The notes under the pieces: generated by a model | What the model was told of the DNA's origin: nothing | Database searches by the model: none | What the model saw: only the letters and a program-made list of their open reading frames with translations | Translations under genes and position numbers: made by a program | Shown here: one piece after another, positions 1 to 6,544 of the stretch | How positions within the stretch are numbered: the stretch's first letter is position 1 | Layout of the letters: each line of letters opens with the position of its first letter | NCBI GenBank assembly: GCA_026770615.1 | Contig: MU631453.1 | Span: 41,543 to 52,153, forward strand | Direction: 5' to 3' | DNA: 10,611 bases | From: Pavlovales sp. CCMP2436 | Lineage: Eukaryota; Haptophyta; Pavlovophyceae; Pavlovales

Positions 1-23
1 CCCCCCCACACACACAGACCTGT

Positions 24-158
24 CCGATAGACACCCGGACGCTATTTACTGATGCTGTGCACACAGGCCCTCGCATTCCCTCCGCCAGAAAGTCCTGTTA
101 TAATCCACACAGCACACAGGCTATTTTGCCCCTGTTCGATAAAGACCCGGACGCAGCT
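24..158 (+). repeat. Pair of direct repeats also found at the end of gene 1
   Basis: The bases at 137-158 (CGATAAAGACCCGGACGCAG plus CT) are identical over 22 bases to 5038-5059, where the repeat overlaps the last sense codon and the TAA stop of gene 1. A diverged third copy lies at about 24-42. CA-rich sequence precedes both upstream copies, so the pair looks like a tandem duplication of about 112 bases. It may be the remains of a duplicated gene 3' end. Confidence 0.6.
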
Positions 159-273
159 ACTCATAAACATACGGGAAATAAACATACGGGAAAGCAATGG
201 CAAGGATTTTAGCCTTCTACCCGGCCCCTTTTATTCGTTTTATTGTATAACTAACGCCTCAAGCTGTTTCCAG

Positions 274-326
274 GTGTCGCCCACTGCTTCCGTCGCTTCT
301 TTCACCGCGCTTTGGGAACCAGTCAG
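274..326 (+). CDS. Weak candidate exon, function unknown
   Basis: A good acceptor precedes this segment: an ACTAAC branch-site-like motif near 250 followed by a pyrimidine stretch and CAG at 271-273. It ends at CAG before a GT at 327. More than one frame is open, and two give short arginine- or serine-rich peptides. The phase cannot be linked to the next candidate exon with any confidence. This is a splice-site-based suggestion only. Confidence 0.2.
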
Positions 327-721
327 GTTCTGGGCATCCGGCCTAGCCGCTGATTCGCTCAAACTAAAGAAAAGGATTTTTGATTAGGACGTCTATCCCC
401 GAAGACGGTCCCCCAGACATGTCCAGGACCACTCCCCGAGCACACAGATACCGCCCCCCCGCTGAGCCTGGTTACTCAGAGAATACTAGTGGCTACCAGT
501 CGAGCACACACACAGTGTAGCCATCTTCATCAAGGCTGATTGCTGCTCATGGGGGCTGAGCGCCCCCTCCCACTGCAGATATCATGAAAGCCACCTCCCT
601 CAACGCTTAGGGCGTTTGCTGTTGTGTTGAAGGGTCATACTAGCTATCTAACTAACTACTATCCTCCCCCCCTCCCCCCCAATAGTCGTCCGCCGCGTCC
701 GCTGCCTCTTTCACCTCGCCG

Positions 722-820
722 CCGGAGTCCGGGAGAGTCCGGGAAGAGTCTGGGAGAGTCCGGGAAGAGTCCGAGAGAGTCCGGGAAAAGTCCGGGAGGG
801 TCCGGGAGTCCGTGAGAGTC
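722..820 (+). repeat. Short degenerate tandem array, unit about 10-11 bases
   Basis: Variants of GAGTCCGGGA and GAGAGTCCGG repeat about nine times with point changes and small length changes. Read in one frame the array gives a repeating Glu-Ser-Gly-Lys-Ser pattern, but nothing else supports coding. It is best treated as a minisatellite. Confidence 0.7.
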
Positions 821-874
821 GGTGAGTTTAAAATCTCACCAGGGTGGGGTGTGGGGGAGAGAGAGGGGGGAAAG

Positions 875-942
875 GGGGTGGCATCTACACGACGCCATCC
901 GCTTCACCGCTTTTCCCCGCCTGAGTCTGCACGATCTCGTCT
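875..942 (+). CDS. Gene 1 candidate exon, 5' border uncertain
   Basis: From 882 the frame reads HLHDAIRFTAFPRLSLHDLV and ends in phase 1 at a consensus donor (GTGAGT at 943). That phase fits the next exon at 1438, where the split codon becomes TTT. The weak point is the 5' side: the sequence before it is G- and A-rich instead of pyrimidine-rich, so the acceptor near 873-874 is poor. The exon could be longer, or could be a chance open segment. Confidence 0.3.
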
Positions 943-3548
943 GTGAGTGGACGCGAGTACCCTGCCACACACTTTTTTGAGATTAGTTCTTTTAACATCC
1001 CCCAACTTGCAGCCCGAAGGCGTACGGCAAGAGTGCTGAGTCACTAATATATATATCCAGTAAGAAATGTGCGTGGATCTCCCTAGCCGCCCTTACCCGG
1101 GCACACTACCGGAGATCCATCGGCACGCGCGGTGGCGCCCAAGCCAGCGCAGCCGACTAAGGCACGCAGCAGGCAATGGGCGACGCAGCGCTTAGACCAG
1201 CACAACATTCAGAACAGTTAGACGCCAGCTTGAATCCCTATCATAAATATTTGTAAAGGGGACTAAAGCTGAGGATCCGACGCAACGCTAGTTAAATTCG
1301 TCTATTACAAACGGCAAGGTATTTAAAGCGTAGGTTTAAAATATGTGTGCCTGTGTCCGACTCTACGTGAGATTGTAACAACCCTCCCCCCCACCCCCCC
1401 CCTACCACTCAACTCCCCCAACCACCCACCCAATCAGTTCGGGAAGATGGCCTAGCTACTGACTGGCGCGCAAGACTCGCTGCTGCCGCGCATGCCTTGC
1501 CGCCATCGGGTAACGAGTTTGAATGAATTCTTTTAGTTGTATTCATCATGAAATTCTTCCATTAGTTACTATCATGTGTGCTACTTTTGTGAGGGTTTTT
1601 GGGCTGATTTTAGGACCTTTTTGTTTTGTTTTGTTTTTGGCGTGCAGGATTTACTGCTGCCGCGCACGCCTTGCCACCATCGGATAACTAGTTTGTATGA
1701 ATTTTTGGACTTGTTTTTATCATGAAATTCTTCAAGTAGTTACTATTATATGTGTTACTTTTGTGGGGGTTTTGGGCATTTTTTTGGTTTTGGTTTTGGT
1801 TTTGGTTTTGGTTTTTGGCGCGCACGCCTTGCCACCACCGGGTAATTAGCCGGTGTTGTATTTAATATCTGTAAGTTGTATTCATCATGAAATAAAACGT
1901 TTGGATATTTATATGTGTTTATTTTATGGGTTTTTTTTGGTTGATTTTGTGAAGTTTGGATTTACACGTTTGTTTTGTTTTTTTTGCGCGCAAGGCTCGC
2001 TGACACCTTGCACGCCTTGCCGCCGCCTTGCGAAATAAAATTAAATAATAATAATCTGTTTTTTATGTCGGTTTTGCGGTTGCGGTTATCGACCCATTCA
2101 TCTCGGTTCCGAATGCGTACTTTTAATCCCCCCCCCCAACCCCCCCTACACACACACAGCCCGGGCCGTTACACGAGCCCCCTGTCGCGAAGGGTGATGC
2201 CTTATCTGAGGGCTCACCTTATAACACCCCCCCCCGCCCCCGCAGCGCCGCCCGCGCGCGCACAACCCTCTGCCGAATTCCAAACTTTTAAATCCCACCG
2301 CCCGCCGGCCGCCTCGAGACCTGCAGCGGCGAGATCTAGGAGGGTCCGTGAAGATGAAGGGAGGCACGTTGGAGCCCGGGCGAATCCGGGAGAGCATCTG
2401 GATCTTGAGGGGGGATTTTCGTTCGCAGACGCAGAGGTCGCTTTTTTTTTCTTTTTTTTTTGATTATTATCATATAGGTTGATATTTTCCTTGGCGTACC
2501 TCATAAAAGCGTATAATGCATTGGGAGAGCATCTTGATCTCGATGAAGATTTTCGTTCGCAGATGCACAGATCATTTTTTTTACTTTTCTTTGCTTCTTT
2601 CGGATTATTGTCATATAAGTCGTTGGTTATTCTTGGCGTACCTCATAATAGCGTACAATGCACCGAGAGAGCATCTGGATCTCAATGGGGGCTTTTCGTA
2701 CGCAGATGCACAGGTCGCTTTCTTTCTTTTCTTTTTGAGGTTGATCACATATTTTAGTTGCGGACCTCCCAATAGTGAATTCATGAAGGGGGGTCCTGGC
2801 TGGCGGTGTGATTAAGCATCAAGCTCGTCTTAGCACTCCGGCGAAAGCTCTGACGAGCTACGCCGAAGTGAGGAACAGTTTATAATGTATGGGGGGAGGG
2901 TGGAGCCTGTGACATCTGCTACAAGTTCGCCACTAACTTCACCTCTACCACCCCTGCTGCCATGACTATAGTCTGACGTCGACCAAGTCAGTGAGTGAAC
3001 ATCACCTGCTGTTGAACCATGCTGAGCCGCTAATAATTATATGAATGACTATTATATCGACGAGGGGGGCTTCACCCTAAGCCCGCGCATTCGAGGGTGG
3101 CGTTGAAAGAATATAAATGGAGATCATGTTTTCACCGATGTAGTACGGATAATTGCGAGTATATTTAGTATTGTAACTAACTACAAAATAATTATACGAA
3201 TGACAATTAGTTCTTTTTTTTTTTTATAGGTCGACGCCGCGTCTCTTAGACTTCCGCAAGGCTCAGCGTGGGACGTACGCATCGTAACAACAGAACTTTA
3301 TCGCGTGAGCCAAGAACTGAGGTAATCCTTTGTTAATAATAGTGTTTTAACGTCCCCCAACTTGCAGCCCGAAGGCGTGCGGGTACGACATCCGTGACCA
3401 CTTTTTTGTATGGTAGATATATCTATATACAAAAGAGCAAATATTTAAATGTTCATGCATTGTCACTACAGAAAATTTTCGTGTGAGCCAGGAGCTGAGA
3501 TTACGTCCTTACAGCATCATTTTTCAATTAGGTATATATATACATATA

Positions 3549-3602
<54 letters not shown>

Positions 3603-5043
3603 GTGTATCCTGGACCTGAAATTAAGCCCATTTTGAGTATGGAGTCCGTAAGTTTTCAAAATTCTAAATATTGGAAGCCCACACTGGCCATATATAATAT
3701 ATGTATATACATTATATATATATATATATATATGATAGGGATTCAAGCTGGCGTCTGACTGTTCTGAATGTTGTCATATATGTATAATAGGTTGTATATA
3801 TTTCTTCTTCATAGATGCATTGTCACTACAGAACTTTCTCGCGGGATCCAAGAGCTGAAGTAATTCGTTATATATATATAGTGTAGATATGCCGACCAGG
3901 GCACGCAGCAGTAAGACGCCCTACAGCAATAGCAACCGCGCCAGCAACAGCAGCAACAGCAATAACAGCAACAAGAACAACATTCCTTACATACCACCCT
4001 GTTTTTCTCCCTACTCCCGGTTTGGTGCTTAGCTCCGCGCACGCTGAGAACGCTCGCCTACAGAGCGCCCTGGAGGCACGCCATGTCCTTTTTTTAATTA
4101 TACTTCTATATTTTTTGGTTGGTTTGGTGTAACTCATACTTCCTCTCGCCACTCTCCTGTCTTTCCTCCCTGCTTATTGTGTGGTGCTTAGCTCCGCACA
4201 CGCCGAGAACGCCCGCCTGCAAGGCGCCCTGGAGGCGCTACGCGCCGAGTTTAGAATGGGCGTGCGTGAGGCAACAGAGGGCGCAGCAGGTGAGCTCTCT
4301 GAAATGAGCTATCTTGATGCTTGTATAAAAATGACACGCTTAGCCTCATTCAAGCGTGCGTGTGTGTAAAAATAACAATAATAAACATATTTATAATATG
4401 GGCGTCCGCGAAGTATGTCCTGTTGAGACCGGACTAATCCGGTGTATACCGGAATATGCTCAGTTGAGCTTCAACCGCGCGCAGAGCCTAGACACATTAG
4501 TCCAGGTGCGCGAAGCCTTAGAGGGAGCAGCAGTTTTATTTAATTATTTATTTATTTTTAACACACCCACACGCACGGGTCCGGTTCGGACCTGTCAGGG
4601 GACAGACATATTTTAGATATTGACACCTCTGAATAAGGCTTAGCGTGTCACAGGTTATCTATGATCAGCTTCTCTCGTATTAGCATCGACGGTTATCGAC
4701 CCTCAGCACTTAGCGTTACATTTATCTTTCCTCACCCCCCCCAACCAACACACACACACAAACACACCGCCCCACCCACCCACCCACTCAACCACTCCCC
4801 ACCGTACCCCACGCAGCCTCCCTTGTCATGATGGCGGCCGAGCTGAGCCAAGCGGAGGCCCGCGAGCGTGACACCATTTCAAAAGCCGGCGTCGCTCGTG
4901 CCGACGCGGAATCGGACCGCCTCGAATGTAAAAGAGACGCGGAGCAGGATCGGCTCCTTTTTAAAAGCGCGCTTGCCGAGCTGCAGGCCGCGGTGGGCGC
5001 GGCGCTAGAGATCCCACCGGAGCGGCTCATGTATTTCCGATAA
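875..5043 (+). CDS. Gene 1: coiled-coil protein, multi-exon, 5' end not defined
   Basis: This overall model joins exons 875-942 (weak), 1438-1509, 2246-2436, 3230-3321, 4192-4289 and 4817-5043. All joins preserve phase: 1 to 1, 1 to 1, 0 to 0, 2 to 2, 1 to 1. The product from 1438 onward is about 225 residues. Its last 150 or so are rich in Ala, Glu, Arg, Gln and Leu with coiled-coil-like spacing, for example VSQELSSAHAENARLQ across the 3321/4192 join and AEARERD, DRLECKRDAEQDRL in the last exon. No catalytic motif, signal peptide or membrane segment is seen. I do not recognise the family; a structural or scaffold role is inference from composition. No start codon could be assigned. The chain could continue into gene 2 if the last exon were spliced early at the GT after 4992, but an ordinary stop at 5041-5043 is simpler. 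Confidence 0.6.
943..1437 (+). other. Probable intron of gene 1 with a dispersed repeat
   Basis: It begins GTGAGT and ends in a long poly-C tract followed by CAATCAG. It contains one copy (990-1027) of a 38-base repeat seen again at 3345-3382, and a GC-rich part at 1100-1200 in which I find no supported gene or RNA. Confidence 0.4.
990..1027 (+). repeat. Dispersed repeat copy 1 (38 bases)
   Basis: It matches 3345-3382 at 36 of 38 positions. The core reads CCCCCAACTTGCAGCCCG followed by AAGGCGTACGG. The last part recurs at the tips of the hairpin at 6575-6673. A mobile-element end is one possible explanation. Confidence 0.65.
1438..1509 (+). CDS. Gene 1 exon, helical Ala/Arg-rich segment
   Basis: A strong acceptor precedes it: a poly-C tract over about 1384-1436 ending CAG. 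The 72-base exon starts with two bases of a split codon, reads REDGLATDWRARLAAAAHAL then PPSG, and ends in phase 1 at GTAACG. The other two frames contain stops or give no protein-like sequence. Its 3' half is repeated downstream at about 1639, 1817 and 1985 with the donor region attached, which supports this being a genuine exon edge. Confidence 0.55.
1465..2035 (+). repeat. Tandem repeat of exon 3' end plus intron start, four units of about 170-178 bases
   Basis: Units begin near 1465, 1639, 1817 and 1985. Unit 1 is the 3' half of the exon at 1438-1509 with its donor. Unit 2 keeps the frame (RAGFTAAAHALPP) but its donor is changed from GT to AT. Unit 3 has lost 20 bases but keeps a GTAATT donor. 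Unit 4 keeps the frame (RARLADTLHALPP) without a donor. The intronic part, with a CATGAAAT motif, T-rich tracts and GGTTTT runs, is repeated too. Confidence 0.8.
1781..1816 (+). repeat. GGTTTT microsatellite
   Basis: About five consecutive GGTTTT units lie inside the 170-base tandem repeat. The motif resembles some telomere repeats, but the tract is short, internal and degenerate at the edges, so it reads as an ordinary microsatellite. Confidence 0.75.
2246..2436 (+). CDS. Gene 1 exon, Ala/Pro/Arg-rich then acidic segment
   Basis: The preferred acceptor is the CAG at 2243-2245 after a C-rich tract. It leaves two bases that complete the split codon from 1509, so phase agrees. A second CAG ending at 2326 has the same phase and would give a shorter exon starting at 2327. 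The first part is Pro/Ala-rich and low in complexity. The last part reads EDEGRHVGARANPGEHLDLE followed by GGFSFADAE and ends in phase 0 before GTCGCT, which is not a consensus donor. The last 40 or so bases are repeated twice downstream in the intron. The 3' end is firmer than the 5' end. Confidence 0.5.
2385..2740 (+). repeat. Exon 3' end repeated three times, units of 135 and 142 bases
   Basis: The AGAGCATCTGGATC-type segment begins at 2391, 2526 and 2668. Copy 1 encodes EHLDLEGGFSFADAE and copy 3 encodes EHLDLNGGFSYADAQ, both in phase and both followed by GTCGCT. Copy 2 is shifted by a one-base loss and its GTCGCT has become ATCATT. T-rich intron sequence and a TTGGCGTACCTCATAA stretch are included in the repeat unit. 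Confidence 0.8.
2437..3229 (+). other. Intron of gene 1, no separate gene seen
   Basis: It contains exon-edge copies 2 and 3 (to about 2713), a small inverted repeat AGCTCGTC/GACGAGCT at 2822-2829 and 2852-2859, and a duplicated AATAATTATA-type segment (about 3032-3054 and 3187-3209). It ends in a T tract and ATAG at 3226-3229. Copy 3 of the exon edge could be used as an alternative exon end, since its frame and GTCGCT are intact. Confidence 0.45.
3230..3321 (+). CDS. Gene 1 exon, start of the coiled coil
   Basis: The acceptor is a run of about 17 pyrimidines followed by ATAG. The 92-base exon starts in phase 0 with VDAASLRLPQGSAWDVRIV, continues TTELYRVSQEL and ends in phase 2 at GTAATC. 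Joined to 4192 it gives a continuous VSQELSSAHAENARLQ stretch with coiled-coil character. An alternative reading as a 28-base micro-exon starting after the CAG at 3293 uses the same frame. Its last 41 bases recur at 3459-3499 and 3819-3859. Confidence 0.65.
3345..3382 (+). repeat. Dispersed repeat copy 2 (38 bases)
   Basis: This is the partner of 990-1027, with 36 of 38 positions identical. It lies in the intron after the exon ending at 3321. The AAGGCGTGCGG end resembles the arms of the hairpin at 6575-6673. Confidence 0.65.
3532..3605. repeat. TA microsatellite
   Basis: A near-continuous alternating AT tract, interrupted by a few C and G bases. It separates the second and third copies of the exon edge. 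A second TA tract lies at about 3690-3733. Confidence 0.95.
3690..3735. repeat. Second TA microsatellite
   Basis: A TATATA-rich tract in the same intron, interrupted by ATGTATATACAT. It has no other feature and could form a cruciform. Confidence 0.85.
3921..3985 (+). repeat. CAGCAA/CAACAG-type trinucleotide-like tract
   Basis: AGCAAC and AGCAAT units repeat imperfectly. In one frame they would read Gln/Asn-rich, but a stop interrupts and no exon borders fit. It is most likely intronic simple sequence upstream of the exon copy at 4033. Confidence 0.7.
4033..4085 (+). repeat. Upstream copy of the 5' end of exon 4192-4289
   Basis: The copy has its own acceptor (GGTGCTTAG at 4024-4032) and encodes SAHAENARLQSALEA in the same phase as the exon 159 bases further on. 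Over fifteen codons there are seven substitutions, six of them synonymous third-position changes and one Ser/Gly. After GAGGCA the copy diverges and no phase-compatible donor follows. Part of the upstream intron (TGGTGCTTAG and a pyrimidine tract) is included in the duplication. Confidence 0.8.
4192..4289 (+). CDS. Gene 1 exon, coiled-coil core
   Basis: It is preceded by a pyrimidine-rich tract and GTGCTTAG. The 98-base exon takes one base to finish the codon from 3321 and encodes SAHAENARLQGALEALRAEF, then MGVREATEGAA. It ends in phase 1 at GTGAGC. Leu, Ala and Arg/Glu spacing suggests a coiled coil. Both edges are partly duplicated: the 5' edge at 4033, the 3' edge at 4398 and 4503. This is one of the firmest exons in gene 1. 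Confidence 0.75.
4398..4533 (+). repeat. Two downstream copies of the 3' end of exon 4192-4289
   Basis: The exon end encodes MGVREATEGAA. A short copy at 4398-4412 encodes MGVRE and runs straight into GTATGT, a plausible donor. A longer copy at 4503-4533 encodes QVREALEGAA, but the GT of its donor is replaced by TT. Most differences in the longer copy are third-position synonymous changes (CGT/CGC, GAG/GAA, GCA/GCC, GGC/GGA). Confidence 0.7.
4817..5043 (+). CDS. Gene 1 last exon, coiled-coil C-terminus and stop
   Basis: A C- and CA-rich tract and CCCACGCAG precede the exon. Two bases complete the split codon from 4289, so the reading is ASLVMMAAELSQAEARERD and onward, through ADAESDRLECKRDAEQDRL and FKSALAELQAAVGAAL, to EIPPERLMYFR and TAA at 5041-5043. 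Charged Ala/Glu/Arg-rich helix dominates. The ATG pair at 4828 and 4831 is internal to the exon and not taken as the start. The stop lies inside a repeat shared with 137-158. Coding on the minus strand in the same interval is a shadow. Confidence 0.7.
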
Positions 5044-5255
5044 AGACCCGGACGCAGCTTGGGGCGTTAGTTATGCAACACCCCAGTAAAACCCCACCTG
5101 GGAAATCAGGAAAAGAATAGCTTTGGAGTATAGTTAAAGCTGTCCCACGTCATTTGTTCCGCTTTGCAAGTTTTCTATATCTGCTAAATTTTGGGCCTAA
5201 ACTTCCAATAGGGGGTTGGCCCAAGGGTATTTTTATCCCCATTGGTTGGCCCGCC

Positions 5256-5918
5256 TCACTGAGGGTTGACACGCGCGGCCGGCCGTTCCACAGCCAGCGC
5301 GCTTGCCTCGTCGCCAGCGGCCAGGCCAACGATGAGGGTCTCGCCCGCTTGCACACCCGCCAGCGCGCTCGCCTCGTGTCCGACAGCGGCCAGGCCCGCG
5401 GCGGAGGTCTCGATCGGCCCCGCCTTAGCCAGCGCGCTTGCCTCGTCGCGAGTGACCAGGCCCATGAGGGATATCTCACCCGCGTGCGCACCCGCCAGCG
5501 CTCTCGCCTCGTGTCCAACAGTCGCGAAGCCTGCGGCGGAGGTCTCGACCGGCCCCGCCTCAGCCAGCGCGCTTGCCTCGTCGCCAGTGACCAGGCCCGC
5601 GAGGGATGTCTCGCCTGCGTGCGCACCCGCCAGCGCGCTCGCCGCGTGTCCGCCAGCGGCCAGGTTCGCGGTGGAGGTCTCGACCGAGTGCCCATCCCGC
5701 GCGCTCGCGTCGTCGCCAGCGGCCAGGCCCGCGACGGAGACCTCAGTCGAGATCGAGTGCGCCAGTGCGCCAGTGACTGAGTTGAATGTATCGCCGCGGA
5801 CCTCTGAGAGAGGTCCCGGGTGGTGCTCGTGTTCGACCGGCCTTGCCCCGCCCTGCGACGAGAGGGCGAAGAAACCTCTCCCATCCTGCGTCCCCTGCGT
5901 CCCATGCGTCTCCTGCAT
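5256..5918 (-). CDS. Candidate repetitive protein ORF, coding status and strand unsure
   Basis: On the minus strand an uninterrupted 220-codon frame begins at an ATG (5916-5918) and ends at TGA (5256-5258). After about 60 residues it consists of alternating 22- and 23-residue repeats such as ETSLAGLVTGDEASALA and ETSAAGLAAVGHEASALAG. The length of every repeat unit is a multiple of three, which would protect a frame. However, the plus strand has an equally open frame (5266-5955), and two more frames are nearly as long, because the repeat lacks TA-rich triplets. Substitutions between units show no clear third-position bias in any frame. The minus reading is the most protein-like, with acidic residues and regular Leu/Ala. 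No function can be assigned. Confidence 0.3.
   Translation of the reverse strand: MQETHGTQGTQDGRGFFALSSQGGARPVEHEHHPGPLSEVRGDTFNSVTGALAHSISTEVSVAGLAAGDDASARDGHSVETSTANLAAGGHAASALAGAHAGETSLAGLVTGDEASALAEAGPVETSAAGFATVGHEARALAGAHAGEISLMGLVTRDEASALAKAGPIETSAAGLAAVGHEASALAGVQAGETLIVGLAAGDEASALAVERPAARVNPQ
5294..5760. repeat. GC-rich higher-order tandem repeat, alternating 66- and 69-base units
   Basis: The CCAGCGCGCT unit start occurs at 5294, 5360, 5429, 5495, 5564 and 5630, with a diverged one near 5698. Spacings are 66, 69, 66, 69, 66, so the true period is a 135-base dimer made of two related monomers. Corresponding monomers differ at six to nine positions, so the array is not very recent. 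Confidence 0.9.
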
Positions 5919-6472
5919 CTCCTGTGTCCCTAGAACTGCAACCTCGCCTACATAGCGGCTAGCGCCAAATGAAATTCAAACCGTACAGCTATACGTTTTT
6001 AATCGATGAGCGTCATCGCTTCGACCATTTGAAAAGAGCACCTGTTTTTCACAGTGGGGTTTTACTGCCGGGTTTACTGGGGTGTAAACGAATAAAATGA
6101 GCCGGGTATTCATAGTTAGTTAGTCGGCTAGACGACCCCTGAGACGGATCCATCCAACCTATGCAATAGGATGGGTGCGCACTGCTGCCATAAGTCTCTA
6201 TTTTGTGCTCCGGAGCTGAGCCTTGAAAGGTAAGGTCTCCAGGGGCAAATAAAAAGCCTCGACCCATCAGAACTTTTCAATAACTAATTAAGCACTACTT
6301 ATTAAATGACGAATTTATATAAGTAAAGATGCCTATTAAAGAGAAAATTCTCAGGGTGGTACCGATAGGTGCGTAGCCAGAGGGCGCTCTGGGCTGCACC
6401 AGGGGTGCGCCAAACACACCTGGGGGTGTCTAGGCTACGCCACACACCACGTCGAGGCCCCCCTCCGTTAAG

Positions 6473-6544
6473 AGCAGGTCCGCTTCGACGCACTGGCAAG
6501 CTACTACTGGCGCGTGCACCCGACCTCCGCTCTCGCGGGCTTCG
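6473..6544 (+). CDS. Gene 2 exon 1 of the model
   Basis: A CCCCCCTCCGTTAAG acceptor stretch precedes it. The frame reads QVRFDALASYYWRVHPTSAL then AGF and ends in phase 1 at GTAAGG. The exact start could be 6473, 6475 or 6478, because three AG dinucleotides lie close together and the phase of the preceding exon is unknown. The upstream in-frame TAA at 6469-6471 shows that the exon cannot extend further left. Confidence 0.6.

Larger units (their letters stand above)
1..874. other. Region without a confident gene: simple repeats and small duplications
   Basis: I see no convincing gene here. The region holds a C/CA-rich start, two related copies of a CGATAAAGACCCGG-type repeat (about 24-42 and 137-158), a short GAGTCCGGGA-type array (about 722-820) and a G-rich stretch (835-880). 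The open frame at 52-387 has no exon-like edges and no recognisable protein character. One segment at 274-326 has exon-like borders and is listed separately. Confidence 0.6.
3281..3859 (+). repeat. Three copies of an exon 3' end with its donor
   Basis: The copies lie at 3281-3321 (the exon), 3459-3499 and 3819-3859. In frame they encode IVTTELYRVSQEL, IVTTENFRVSQEL and IVTTELSRGIQEL. Copy 2 has lost its donor (ATTACG). Copy 3 keeps GTAATT and has a TTCTTCTTCATAG acceptor directly upstream at 3801-3814, so it has both borders of an exon. Exon versus copy 2 differs at six synonymous and three non-synonymous codons. Confidence 0.8.
5044..6472. other. Intergenic region or long intron between gene 1 and gene 2
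   Basis: The only large structure is the GC-rich repeat at about 5290-5760. Between 5954 and 6470 I find no exon chain. A small inverted repeat CCATCC/GGATGG lies at about 6149-6174, and a larger imperfect one pairs GCGTAGCC near 6371 with GGCTACGC near 6433. AATAAA-containing stretches near 6090 and 6246 could be poly(A) signals, but this is not testable here. Confidence 0.4.

Noticed and set aside
52..387. Open frame of 111 codons at the left end
   Set aside because: No protein-like composition, no clear start context, and its middle is crossed by a better splice-acceptor-like signal at 271-273.
1080..1200. Possible tRNA or other structured RNA in the GC-rich stretch
   Set aside because: No cloverleaf with T-loop and anticodon arms could be drawn.
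1781..1816. Telomere repeat (GGTTTT)
   Set aside because: Only about five units, inside a gene intron and within a longer tandem repeat.
2214..2504. Minus-strand frame opposite exon 2246-2436
   Set aside because: Contains a poly-Lys run from the T tract and has no exon borders; a shadow of the GC-rich plus exon.
2820..2890. Hammerhead-like core near CTGACGAG with a nearby GAAA
   Set aside because: The GAAA lies on the wrong side and no second stem forms between the elements; only an 8-base inverted repeat remains.
3528..3746. Minus-strand frame of 72 codons
   Set aside because: It is a Tyr/Ile translation of the TA microsatellites.
5150..5905. Long minus-strand frame of 251 codons and plus-strand frame 5154-5780 in the repeat
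   Set aside because: Arg/Ser-rich shadow frames of the same GC-rich array; their peptides are less regular than the 5256-5918 reading.
6049..6267. Minus-strand frame of 72 codons
   Set aside because: No splice or family support; composition is not distinctive, so I could not call it a gene.
6362..6445. Nested inverted repeats GCGTAGCC/GGCTACGC with small inner stems
   Set aside because: Arms are short and imperfect; not enough to call an RNA or a terminator-like element.
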